A DNA stretch of 64,000 nucleotides from Branchiostoma lanceolatum (lineage: Eukaryota > Chordata > Leptocardii > Amphioxiformes > Branchiostomatidae), in the NCBI RefSeq assembly GCF_035083965.1, contig NC_089722.1:25917081-25981080 (forward strand), read 5' to 3'. Each line of letters begins with the position of its first letter. Positions within the stretch are counted from its first letter, which is position 1. A program made the position numbers and the translations under genes. Below are positions 41,615 through 55,700 of the stretch, one piece after another. Below the pieces are notes generated by a model that worked only from the letters and a program-made list of their open reading frames with translations, did no database searches and was not told where the DNA came from.

Positions 41615-41821
41615 TCGTCGGTTGAAACGAATCTTCATAGGAGACAAAATGAAACGAGATATAGAAAGAAAACAGTTATCCGCCCATATTTTTTACAACC
41701 CGGAAGTCACACGACATGATAGGTCAACACCCGGGAGGTCAGAGAGTAAAGGTGAATCTCAGAGTGAGGTTGAAAATCTTTTCCTCGTGGCCGCAGGACC
41801 AGCGCTTTAAATTCCGCTAAA
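41615..41821. promoter_or_regulatory. Divergent GUSB-PES1 promoter
   Basis: The two start codons are only 207 bp apart in opposite orientation. The gap holds an ETS/GABPA-type site CCCGGAAGT (41699-41707). A pyrimidine stretch, ATCTTTTCCTCG (41778-41789), resembles the pyrimidine-initiator starts of ribosome-biogenesis genes. There is no obvious TATA box. Shared control of both genes is inference. Confidence 0.65.
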
Positions 41822-44800
41822 ATGGGCCGTTTGATGAAGAAAAAGGTGCGTGGAAGAATTATGTTAGGTCGTTTGATTATAGTGGTAGTTGTAGAAGAAC
41901 TTGATGGTCCGTTGTAGTGGTGAAATTTGATGGAAAACGAGGTTAGCTTCGTAGCGTCGTGTTAGCACATGGTGCACTAATCATGCCCCCCTCCCTCAAA
42001 AAATTATGATATACCGTTGACTTTATCTCTGTACTTTTATAAACTCTTCATTCTTATAGCTGAGATTAATTACTGGTAGTCAGTAATAACGATATCATAT
42101 CCATCCACTGCATATTTTGGCCTGAAAATGTAGAATATGAATTGTAACACCACGTGGACGTCAGTTTTATCAAGGAGGTTTTATATAAAACCTCCTTGGT
42201 TTTATTGAATTCAAGAAAATTATTCTGTATTTTCCAGTATGAGAGCGGCGCTGCGACAGCCTACATCACCAGAAACAGAGCCATCAATTACCTACAGATC
42301 AGCCTGCCAGACTTCAGGTAACATTAAACTTAATTAAACTGATCTTGATGCACTAACAGATTGGCAAAATCGTTGGCTTATGTCGTTCAATCCCTCTAAA
42401 TGCCACATCCTCCATATCACCCGTAAAAAGCACCCCATTCTAACCCAGTACTCCCTCTGTGGAGAAGCCCTCACCGGTGTCAAGTCCCACCCCTATCTTG
42501 GAGTACAACTGTCCGACGATCTGCGGTGGGACACCCATATCAACTACGCCACTAGCAAAGCCGGTAGGGTACTAGGGGTCATTCGGCGCAACTGGACCCA
42601 TTGTCCATCAAGAGTCAAGGCCACTTGTTACAAGCGCTGGTGCGGCCCCACTTGGAATATAGTGCCATCGTCTGGGACCCGTATACCACCAAAGGGATAC
42701 AGGCGGTGGAGGCCGTCCAGCGCAGGGCCGCCCGAGTGACTCTGAATGACCACCGGCGGACTAGCAGCGTGACACAAATGCTCAATGACCTGCAGTGGCC
42801 CCTTCTCTCTGAAAGGAGGAGGAACGCCCGCCTCACCTTTCTCTATAAACTAGTCAATAACTACATTAATATAAACACAGACAATCTTCTGAAACCAGCT
42901 CAGGGGCGCACCCGGGGTAGCCACACTCTAAAATTCCAAACATTCAACGCTAAAACAGACTCATTTAAATATTCTTTTTTCCCTCGCACCATACCAGAGT
43001 GGAACGCCCTGCCTAGCGCGGTTGTTACGACTCCCACCGTTGAGTCTTTCCGCGCCAGGCTGGAGGCCTGCCCGCCTTAGCCCGGGACCTCCTCCCCCCC
43101 TACTTTGCCCCTTGCGGGGTTATCTGGGGGCCCAATAAGTTGAATTACATAATCTTGTAAGTTGTATGAAATATATATGATTATAAATTTGCATGTTTCA
43201 AGGAGTGGAAGGATATGCACTGCTTTTCACTGATAACAAAAAGATACATAGAGATACATAATGTACAATTAATGTACAAGCCATGTTACATCTCTTGTTT
43301 TCATGAGACTTGATTTTATGGTAGAAGGAAAAAGAAGGCATTTATTGTTGAATATAAGTTATTATAACCCAATGGAAGTCAGGGCTTATGTTCACAATCA
43401 ATGGTAAAACCACAGTGAAGTTTGCAGTGAAGAGGTAACTGTTAAAACAGTGAACATAAGTTCAACGATAACAGTATTCAATTCTTCTTTGCCCTCCAAC
43501 AGACGACTATGTATCCTGAAGGGAGTTTATCCAAGAGAACCCAAGAACAAGAAGAAGGCCAACAAAGGCTCCACAGCTCCCAGGACTTTCTACCTGATGA
43601 AGGACATTCAGTACCTCTCTCATGAACCAATCATCAACAAGTTTAGGGAGTTCAAGGTAATGTTATCACCAAGTATGGTAATCAAAGGACTTTTAAAATT
43701 TATGCCACATATTATAGAGAGCACAGTTATAACTTATATCCACATGTGAGGCATAATTTTTTCATGTGTTTTTTTGTAGGTCTTTGTCAAAAAGTTGAAG
43801 AAAGCCTTTGCCAAAGCAGAACATGGAAGAGTGGAGACCCTACAGGAGAACAAACCTGTCTACAAACTGGATCACATTATCAAAGAAAGGTGAGTTGGGA
43901 AACCTTTTGGGGACACCACATATGGGAGAAGAAATGTGGTCATACTGTAGTCATAGACTTGAAACTGGGTAGGGTAGCTTAGGAAAGCCTGCAGTACTAG
44001 GAGATGTTGGTAGGTGGCACTCATGTGCAAGTAAGAAAATACCATATGCAGATCTAGATGGGAAAGGGAATTGGTACAAATGTATATATGGAAGAAAGAC
44101 ACGTTTACAAACTTGATAGTTGATTTGTATGCAGCCTGGTATGGGCTTCTAATATTTGTATTATTCCAGTAGTCTGAGGTGAAAGAAATAAACATTTATT
44201 TGCCATATGTGCTATAGAATTTACAGATTTTTGATACCACATACAGCAGGGGTTTTTCTAGAAAAATTGAAGAAGAGGGAGCAAACACAGGCGAGGGAGT
44301 GAATTCTATGTATTTATGGAAGAATCAATCGCTGAGGAAGGCTGTATGCTGGGGATTTAGCTACATCAACATCAACAAAAATACCCCCAAATAACCCCGC
44401 TAAAATCTGAATTCAACAAGGGGGTGCTGGGCTGAAACAAGAGGGTGCAGCGCCCCTCTTTCCTGATTTAGATGAACCCCTGTCATACACATGTATAAAT
44501 GTGCTTGAAATTTAGTTAGTGTGCTTCGGTCACAAAGCAATTGTTTATCTGTATGTACTTCAGATATCCCACATTTGTTGACGCTCTGCGGGACCTTGAT
44601 GACTGCCTGTGCTTGGTGTTCCTGTTTGCAACATTCCCTCAAACCAAGAACATTCCAGGAGACTTTGTACGAAGATGTAGACACTTGTCAGGTATGTTAC
44701 CAGAATCAAACATCATGAAGTCTGAAATTGTAAGTTACATGGTACTTATATTGATCTGAGTTGTAGTATCATTGCAAAAAGTTACCTTTGAATTTTTTAG

Positions 44801-47800
44801 TAAGTGTCAGTAGATATTAGGATTTGCACACATTGCCAATTGTGGAGATGTACAACATCTGTTTCCATAGTTCTCTTTCAGTGTGCTAGAAAAATGTTGA
44901 GAGCCTCTTTGTGACACAGGCACTGTTATCTTCCTACTGTCATCAGAACCTCTCAGATAATCATTGAAAGATGAACTCCTAGAGATTATGTACATGTACG
45001 TTAGTTCCTGTCCAAGTGGAAGGTTTTTTTTACACAATGTTTCTCTGACATTAAGGTGTATACAACAACATGCAGTAAAAGACATACTTGTTTTGTTCCA
45101 GTTGAATTTATGAATTTCATTGTTGCTGCCAAGGCCTTGAAAAAGGTATGAAAATTTGATTCACCCCCCACATTTTCATGCTTATTCTTATATTAATTGA
45201 TATCTATAGGTCAAAAGTACATAGAGTTGTAATTCTTTGACAGGAATACCCTTTAAAGATTTAGTCCTGTTGCCAGTGTTAAATGCATGCAATTTGATAA
45301 ACACTGTAGGACATCTATTAGTAATTATTCTTATATAACACATGCACACTTTGCCAATTGTGGGGATTTTAACAATTGTTTCCACAATTCTCAGTATAGT
45401 ATGCTAGAAAAACGTTGAGAGCCTCTTTGTGACACAGGCATTGTTACCTTCCTACTGTCATCAGAACCTCTGAGACATATTAACACATGGAGATTGTGCT
45501 CATTGGTAAGGAGACTTTGTTTTGGACCAATGGTTGGACAGTATGCAAATCAGCTCTATCATGTGACCTTTTCCAGGTGTTCCTGTCAATCAAGGGTATC
45601 TACTACCAGGTGGAGATGCAGGGTCAGGTGGTCACCTGGCTTGTACCATACAGCTTTGGTTTTAACGCAAAGGTCAGAGTTCACTAGTTCTGTGTTGGTC
45701 TTGGGTCATTTGTCTGTGATATAAAACCTGTATAAAATGAGACAAAAAGGCTCTAAACTCTGAGATTTGTGATTAACCAAGCAAAGTTTCTACTGGTAAA
45801 TATTTGTAGAAATATTCCTCCAGAATAGCAAATGAGCAGTGAAAGCGTATTTTAAAGTCTAATAACTGTGTCCATTGTTTTACAGGCATGTGCAGATGTT
45901 GACTTCCGTGTCATGGCCCACTTTGTGGAGTTCTACATCACCATGTTGGGGTTTGTTAACTTCAAACTGTACACATCCCTGGGGCTGCACTACCCTCCCA
46001 AGGTGAGAGAAATATGGTTAAACAGGCGACACTGCAAGTACAATGCAACTGACAGCCTAATTCCAGAAAAGTTTATTTAAAAAAAAAAGTAAATTGACCA
46101 GATGAATGTAATGTCTACAAGTATGATTAACAAATTTAAAGGTTATCAGTATCTAGCTAACAATAAGATGCGTCCAGGGTCAATTCTTCAAAATTCTGGA
46201 AACCTCAGACAGAATTTGGGCAAACTGTATATCATATCAGAATAAAAAAATGTTTCCCTTTAGTTATTAGTATTCTGCATCTTGATGTAACATAATCAAT
46301 ATCAGGTTATGTTCTTGTGTTCCCAAAAAATTATTTCTTACAATTTTCCGGAATGAGACTGCTAGTCCGAAATTACAGTGTCACCTGTTGTTACCTTTTT
46401 TTTCTGCTTCAGTTATGTAGAATAACATTTTCGTTCTTACATGAGTTCTTACACAGTCAACATTGTCTTTTTATCTTTTATCCAGCTTACGTTTGAAGCC
46501 AAGCTGAAGGATGATGATGAGAAAAACCCCTACTGTCTGGAGTCTGAGGCCACGGGAGAGGTCTGACATTTCACTTCCTTGCTAATGTATCAAAACAACT
46601 TTGATTCCCATTGGCAAAGGTTATGGTTCAACTGAAAATGAAAAGCAAATGTTAAAGTCTCCTTTACATGATAAGACAAAATTGAAAGTTGAACAGAATT
46701 AATGATTGCAATTTCTAATACTACAAGGCTACTGAGAGATACAAATGATTTGTTACAAGTTTCAAGGGCAATGCCATCTTTGGCTCTTTAACATTCACAT
46801 GATTCATTATAGTCTGGAAGGTATCGTTGGTTTTGTCATTGGCATTTGCCTTCCAGCATCTGTTTGTGGGTGATTTATAACATGTTCATCAGAATGCGTG
46901 ATTGTAAAGCTTATGGCCCGAAGCCTACTTTATTTTTGGACCATTTACCACATGATCCATACATCATTGGTTATTCTGAATAGGAATCAGGCTCATTAAA
47001 TCTTTTCATAAGCACTGTGCTCATCTGAATGAGTGCAAAGTAATGTTTTATTGTACAGACATAAAGAAAAGATGGGATTAGTGTAAGAGTTCCACTGTGA
47101 TGCCAAAAATCAGCATCTGGTAATTTCTCATCTTAGTTTTGCTTGGAACCCAAGGCATTTATTAGACTTTGATATTGTTTTTGTAGAAGACCCAGAAACG
47201 TTGAATCGTTATAAAACTGCTCAGTTTTACTAGTGGTAAGTAGTTGTAATTAGGTAATGATTTAGATCCCCATGAATACTGTTACACGGCTACTTTTTGA
47301 AATACTTAATAGTGGCTGGCACAATCTTGCTTTCCACACTTTATAATACTGATGCAGAACAGCGAGAAAAACAGATATGGCATTGTACTGTCTGATTTTG
47401 CACACCACTATTCAGTGCATATGGGTACCCTTATCCTCATGCAAACTGTGGTGTGCTAGAGTAACTGGGGGATACTTTGTGGTGCAGCCGAATACCACAT
47501 GGCTGTGTCATCATTCAGCCCCCATACAGACCCTCTCCCCAACTTCTGCAGCCATTCAACTTTTTAAGACAAGACAAAAAAAGATCTAAAAGTAAACAGA
47601 ATTGTAATCTGTTACAGGAACTATTCTCCATTATGTACATGAAGTATATGTCATGCTAGAGTCACATTGCTGTAGTATCTTATATGTTTTATGTATAGAA
47701 GTCTGTCTATAAAGACTACTGTTTTTCTTTTTCAGAGACTGGCAGCTTTAAGTGCCAGTTTGGCATCTGTGGTAACACAGAATACAGAGGAAGATGAGGT

Positions 47801-47850
47801 AGAACTGGATGAATTTGAGGACAGTAGGGTGAGAACTTGTTACTTCATTT

Positions 47851-47891
<41 letters not shown>

Positions 47892-50800
47892 CATACATGT
47901 TTTGTACAAAGTCCCCTATGCTATGGCTATGTCATATACATTGTACATACTACATGCCATGTACATTGTACATCTATGTGGCCTATAGATTGTAATATTT
48001 TGTGATGCACACTTGCCAGTTGAAAGGGCCTTTCACTTGCCTTTCTACAACTCTCACAAAGTGTGCCAGAGAAATGCTGGGAGCCTCTTTGTGACACAGA
48101 CACTGTTGCCTTGCTGTTGTCATCAGAACCTCTCGGACATTTTGCAACGACAAATGAGATGTCCTGTCTTCAGGCTTTTATATATATTCTGTCTCCTTGA
48201 AACTTTCGGCTGCCACTGTTGTCATCAGAACCAGACATTTTCTTGGGGCAAACGAGATGTCTCTCTAGATACATGTAGAGCAGTAAGAATTCTTAAATAA
48301 ATCTTGTATCTCAAGGTTCAGAAGAACTTTTCCATGGTAGTTCTATAAAGTTTATGTAACCTAACTTTCATTCCCACCTAAGAGGTGATAGCAAAACAGT
48401 TGAACTAAAATCGTTGTTGAAAATTGATATACATGTATGTTAATTTTTGTATCCACATTTCAGACACTGGAGGCAAAACAAGAGGAGGAGAAACAAAAAG
48501 CCTTCCAGAAACTGTTCAATGGTCTCAAGGTGTTTGTATCCAGGGAGGTGCCCAGAGAGCCAATTGTTTTTACAGTCAGGTAAGAAACCAAGAAAATTAA
48601 TGCATTATTCTAGCAATGTTTAGGCATGCAGACCTTGTGTTGTTCCTACATTCCAGTAGCCTAAACAATGTCTTTTACTGTGTCTTGTTTTAAATTGTAC
48701 TGTATGCACACTTGCCAGTTGGTAAGGCCTTTCACTTGCCTGTCTACAACTCTCATAAAGTGTGCCAGAGAAATGTTGGGAGCCTCTTTGTGACACAGAC
48801 ACTGTTGCCTTGCTGTTGTCATCAGAACCTCTCTGACATTTTGCAATGACAAATGAGATGCAGTAGTAATTATAGGATGATATACAACATCCTTGAATCT
48901 TTAGGCAAAGTAGTGGGCAACCTCAAGCCAACCGTACACACTCACGCCGTATCCTCAGAAAATACGTTCCCGTTTAGAACTTTATTCAAGCCCGCATCCT
49001 TGAATCTTTGTTTGCGAAGCCAAGCTGATCGCGAGAGAGTATATACACGTACAAGTTATAGCTGTAGACTGTATTGGCTCATATCATTTATTCTTCTGTT
49101 CTTGAAATATGCAGGAGTTTTGGTGGTGAGGCATCATGGGACAGGTCTGTTGCCATGGGAGCGACATTCGACGAGAGTGATGAGACCATCACCCATCAGA
49201 TCATGGACAGACCAAAAGCTGACAGACAGTATCTATCAAGGTACCTCCATTTATTCATTTATTACTGTATTCCTTACCCATGGTAGCTTGTTCAGGACAC
49301 TGCTTAACAGTGAGGCCCAGGAACAGAACTTAGAAAGTTGACATGTATCTCATTTGTAGATTTTTGAGGAATGCAGTTTATCCTTGATTCTATTAGAGGC
49401 ACAATTCATACAGTCAGTGTAATGGTATTAAACAAAGTTAATTATTCAGAGTTTTATTTTCTATCTAATTTAGTTGTTTAGAGAAAAAAATGTTATTACA
49501 TGTGTCTGTACTGCACATGATTGTTCCTTTTTGTGGATCTCAATGATTTGATTATATAACAACATCCATGATGAACAAGATGAAGTGGGAGGTCTTCAAG
49601 ATACAGTGACATAGCAATCACTGTGCCCTTGTTTAAACATGCCTTATCTTATTTCATTCATGATTCATCATGAACTATACTGGAGTTCTGACGCTAGTTG
49701 GGAAAATAGCTAGGGCTTAGTTTTTTGCAGTTTATACACATCATGATGTTATTTTGAATAGGTACTACATCCAGCCACAGTGGTTGTTTGACTGTGTGAA
49801 TGCCAAGATGCTGCTGCCTGTGGAAGACTACTTCCCCGGTGTAGTCCTGCCCCCCCACCTCTCACCTTTTGTAGAGTACAAAGAAGGTGACTATGTACCG
49901 CCAGAGAAGGAAGCATTGTCCAGAAGGCAGCAGGGTTTGGATACTGGTAAGTCATGAGCATCTTTCATAATCTCACTGAATTTAAGCTGAAAGGTAAAAT
50001 GTATTAAAAGTTAATTTACGGTGTTTACGGGGACATAAGGCCTTTTACTACTGAATAAATCACTGAGTGAGTGAAGCGACTTATCATGATGATACAAACG
50101 TACAATCGTCTTTACTGTTAGTTTGTATGATACAATGTATGTGCACACTTGCTAGTTGAAACTTTGAAAGGTTCTTTCACTTGCCTGTCTACAACTCTCA
50201 CAAAGTGTGCCAGAGAAATGTTGGGAGCCTCTTTGTGACACAGACACTGTTGCCTTGCTGTTGTTATCAGAACCTCTCCGACATTTTGCAGTGACAGACT
50301 AATTGTCTCACCTTTACTTTAGGTGTTGTATTGACTTCTATCTCTGAAACGATGTCGCATAATCCAAACATTGAATGTATCGAGTAGAAATGGTAAAACA
50401 AGAGACATCCTGAATTTGGAGAACCAAATGTCCATAAAATTTCATGTTAATTGATGATGGCAATCCATATGGACTACTTACGGTAATCGTAACTGAATCA
50501 GGCACATTATTTTTTATTACTTCTCTTATGTGCAATATTGCAAGTAACAAGAGATAGTGTATCGTATGAATACCATTTGATATGCTCTAGTTCCTGATGC
50601 ACTTTGCAGAATCAGCTTTAATTGTGCTGATGTGACAGGGTTGCGTGTATTAAGTTACATATAATGTCCTATCACAGATGTCAACACAAAGGATGGAGAC
50701 ATACAATGTACATAAAAAATTGGATTCGGAATGGTTTCTTGTTTATCTGGTATCAAACTTGTGTACTTGGCATTAAGTTAAACAGCATGATGTCACATAT

Positions 50801-53800
50801 AAGAGACATGCTGACATGCAACACATTTTGTAGGAGATGCAGTATCTGAAGAAGCTGATGTTTCAGAGGAGGAGGAGGAAGAAGAGGAGGAGGGAAAAGA
50901 AGAGGAAGAGATAGATGATGAAGGTGATTAAGCTCAAGAAAATAATGAAATCAAAGTGTTTGATATTTTCTAACAAGGGCTGTACATTTATACAAATTGT
51001 AGGCATTCAATAGTAGCCCATTTACGAATCACATTTTGTAGATTTTGTTGTTATAACATAACAGTCAGCCTTAACAATGTGCATGAATGTTAAGATGCTG
51101 TAATGTGTACGTGCACACTTGCCAGTTGAAAGGGCCTTTCACTTGCCTGTCTACAACTCTCACAAAGTGTGCCAGAGAAATGTTGGGAGCCTCTTTGTGA
51201 CACAGACACTGTTGCCTTGCTGTTGTCATCAGAACCTCTCCGACATCTTAAATGACAAACAAGATTTCTTGTCTTCGTGTTTTTACTGTAAACGCAGAAA
51301 TATTTGCGGTGGTTTTATGTTTGCGGTTTTTGCAGCGACCGTTTCACTGCAAACTTAAAACCACCGCAAACATTTTGTCCAATACTCAATAAGTCAATAC
51401 TCAATATGTCACCATAGCGCTGCCGCGAACTTAAAATCACTGCGAACACTCCATTTTGGCCTTAGAGCAAAATAAAAACCACACATTTAAATGCATTTAC
51501 AGTTCTCTGTCTCATCAAAATAGGTCAGAAGAAAGACATACACTGTAGATGTTGATTTTTGTGGTTTTCCTTTTGATGTAATTGATGACAATTGTGATAC
51601 AACAGATGATGAAGAGGAGGAAGATGAAGAAGATGATGATGATGATGATGATGATGAAAAGGAGGAAGAGGTGCAAAAAGTGGAGAGAAAAATGCCAGTC
51701 AAAAGAAAACAGGTCAGTCTTGATTATGCGCATATTTTTCTTGAAATTTATCAAGATCGTATTTCCAAATTCACATTGCAACAGAATACCTAAACAGATG
51801 CCATTGCTACAGTGGATGATGCAGTATAATAGACTGTGTTCCCTCGAGCTATACAAGTATCATCAGGTACATGTATGGTCTACCAATTTGTTAGGCTGGA
51901 TACATATTGACAAAGCTTTTAGAATTATCCCATCAGCTAGCAAATTACTCCAGGGATCATAAAACAATAACCAAGATGTCCCAAAGGAATAGTTAAAGTA
52001 TCTTTCGCAAGCCAAGTGAAATAAGGAGATGATCATGTATTCTTGATTTGTGTGAAGAACTTGAGTTAGGTTCCAAAGGTCTAACAAGGAAGTTTTCAGG
52101 CATCTCATGAGGGGTTCATCTTTTATTTATTTTTTAAAATGTGACAGATGGTGCAGTTCCTATGCATAATGATAGGTGGTGCACCTGCTGATCCAGCCAT
52201 TCCTAATCGATACAACAGTAGCTTTTGATTTCTGCAATTTCCCTCCTTGTATTTCAGCATGCAACTGTATTGCTTTACCGTCTGATTTTGCACACCCCAA
52301 TTATAAGTGCATATGGGTACCCTCTTCCTCATGCACATTGTGGTATGCTAGATTAACTGGGGGATACTTTGTGGTGCAGCCAAATACCACATGGCTGTGT
52401 CATCATTCAGCCCCCATACACACCCTCTCCCTAGGTTCCAGAGCATTCTTTATAGGAAACGTAAGGTTCTGACTGTATGAGAACAGATGGGCTACTACTA
52501 ATGCAGATTCACACACAACCCAAAGTACCTCATTAACAATGATTACGATATAGAAAAGCAATAGAAGCAGTTTTGCAAAAACACAGCAAATGTCTTACAG
52601 ATCAAGATAAAGCTGTGACAAATTTTACCCAAAGAAACTTGGTCAAACTTGCCATAAAAATTTTAGCTAGCTTTGTCTCTTTATCCTGTTCAGAGCGGTT
52701 ATCTTGTGAAAGTGTAAGTAGCCTATCTAAATTGTAACTTGTTCGAAGATTGTGCAGGTCATATTGCCACTTCCTGTTAATCTCCCCTGGGTCCGTGCTG
52801 GGTAATGTGGCGACTGATAGGTATCTTCACGACTCTTTCCCTAATGGATGGTGGCTATTTGGGTCAACGGTGATACTGATAGCATCAATTTAAAGGATCG
52901 AAGACTGCTAAATTATTATGTGTTACACAAGCATAGTGGCACTTGGTGACTGTTAGATTTATGTGAGGTACAACTTGCCACTTTTTCACATAGAGTGTTA
53001 ATATGGTGTTGTTAGCGATTTGTTATGCAGTTGTTGGCCATTCTTTTTAAAAAATGGTACCATAGGGTACACATATACATGCTTATGGTGTTTGATTGAT
53101 ATGTGATGTCCTAATCCGTTGGAAGCTGTTAATTGGAGATACACAAAAGTGCACAGAAAAGCACATCCAAAACAAACAAAAAAGTGCATAGATTTTTCAT
53201 GGATTTTTTTTCAATGGTGGATGTCATTGTAACTGAAGTGGACATATACAATGTACCTGTGCTCTCAGTTCTAATAGCATTAAAGCTAATATGGTTATAT
53301 GGCTAGTGTATTACAGAAGGATCAATTCACAATTAGAGTTGATTCACTTTAACCCAGGCACTTCATCAAGAAGAAAGATTTTCTATTCAAATGGTCATAG
53401 GGGTAGGATGAGTTAGATTTTTGTTGATTAAAGCAAAATAATGTGCCCCAGCTTTTGATTAGGCTTTCAAATAAAAGATTTGATGTGGTTATGTAACTTA
53501 CGACAAGTTTTTCTTATGTAAATTTCTATATGCTGTAAGCACAAACATTCTACCCTTTGCAAAATGGATACCATTTCCTGTGCACATTTTTGTGTATGCT
53601 TGGAAGCTGATGGCATGTCAAATAAGCTTTGACAAACTCAATGAAAGCATGCTGGCATTACATTAAAAGATACATGTACACACACAGCTACCATACCCAA
53701 AAACAAAACTTTGGAAATACATACAGGATACATGTAGCCGTAATACACTGTCCTTTTTTTATGGTATCATTTATCTGTCTAATGTTCTTCTCTAAGAATT

Positions 53801-55639
53801 TGTCAACATGCCAGATGACATGGATATGTAGACACATTTTTCTGTATCATGGTCCTATTTCGATTGCATCGGATGTTTTTTTTCTGGATAAACCAATTTG
53901 TAGTGCAATTGGGGCTATCACTGTCTAGTAAAAATCCTGTTTGTACTGAACTGTCCTCCACCCACACAACAGTATTAGATTTAGACATGGTTATATTTAT
54001 GGGTTAATTCAATTTGTATTCACCTTCATCAATAGAATGGAAGGTCACACTAGCATTGAAGGTTTCACAGAATTGTGTAGTTTGATAAAGTGTGTTATTA
54101 GGCAAGTGAATGTCTCTTGGTTGTGTGCAAGAACTTTACAGAGGAACACAAGGAAAAAGATTTGATTGAAGTGAACCCCAAAACTGCCACATAGACTGAT
54201 GAAGACAACTGTATTGCTATGAAATTAACAAATTATATTGATATGAAGTAGTCTTGATCAGGACATGGGGTAGGGAATTTTCCTGAGCATCCTTGAGTTC
54301 GTAACCCTTTCTTCTATTGGGTCAGTTATATTTGACTCACGCCTTGCGTGTTAAAGGTGCCCTAAGTGATTTCAGGGGGTAAAACTTGAAATATTCTGGG
54401 GAAAACAATTCTGTTTTGTGAGGTTGAAATTGACATTTGCTTCCCCATATTAGCACATCTGCATCATTATTTCAGACTTTGGGCGTTTAAAAATAGCACA
54501 GAAGCAAGTCACAAAAGGAGTATTTTATTTATTGGGTCCCCCAAAAAATCAGCCCAGAATCCAGCCGTAACCATTTTCTGTCGACAATTTTCGGTAACTT
54601 CCGGCAGCGTGACGTCACAATACCTAAGGACATTGAGCGATGACCACGTGATTATTTCTTCGGATGCGTTCGGGACTTATCGGTCAGAATCGTGCATGTT
54701 CGGAAGATTTGAAATGATGGCTGGCCTCCAAGTGCTCAGATTTTCAATGAGTTCCCACCACACAACGACATCACATTTTTGCTCCATGATGGTCGATATG
54801 TGATGGTATAGTGTTATCTAAACTTACTATGGATAGAAATCAGAAAAAAATTGATTTTGAATATATGACTTTCAGGGCCCTAATGTTGCTTAGGTTGTCT
54901 TTAATGACTTAGGGATAAGGCATCCTGTTTCAGGCCTTTTCATGTAACGTGTAATCTTGAAGTAGCCTTTGGGTCTGGTTACATGCATGGTGACTATTGT
55001 TAGTATTGAGTAAAAAATGTTTAAGTCAAGCATAGGATAAAGCATTACTTAATGTCACTTCCAGTGAAACATTTACAAGCTTTTAGAAACTTAGGTTATC
55101 CATACCAGATCAGAAGATTCTATTGGAAAAGAAGTTTCTGACATAATTAGTTGGATTACTATACCACCAGCCAGTGAACTGTCTGTAGGAGGCATCTTAT
55201 TATCTGGGGATTTGGCTCATCCCTGTTGAGGCATTTAAAAGCCACGGGAGAGATGAAGATAAAAGGACGTCTTAGACAATGATGGAAGAGATGTCCTCAG
55301 CGTTTTCTTGGATCAACTTATTTTGCTGGAGATGAGATGGTAGAGATTGTCACCTCGGGCCTTAAAGAGCCCCTCAGGTGTTGCCGTACCTTCTAAAAGT
55401 CTCTTTGAACTAAAAGTGATGGTACCATTACTGGTAGTGAAGACAGCCAGACACTTCTGGTAGACTGACTATCAATCTGGATTCCTATAGTGTCTGATGG
55501 ACTCCTGACTTTAATTTCTTTCAACCGGCTTGTTTTTAATACATTAATCAGCAATCACGTTGTAATTAAGGTAGATGACCAGTATAACAGTTACTGTGTT
55601 AATGTACAGCTTTATTTTAATTTTTTTCCCTGATAATGA

Positions 55640-55700
<61 letters not shown>

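Noticed and set aside
44824..51248. The repeated blocks in PES1 introns as an ordinary dispersed transposon family
   Set aside because: They occur once per intron, lack terminal repeats or tails, share one orientation, and have boxes, pocket spacing and compensatory stem changes expected of H/ACA snoRNAs.
51487..51856. Ser-rich and Ile-rich minus-strand frames
   Set aside because: They are the antisense of the PES1 acidic Glu/Asp exon.
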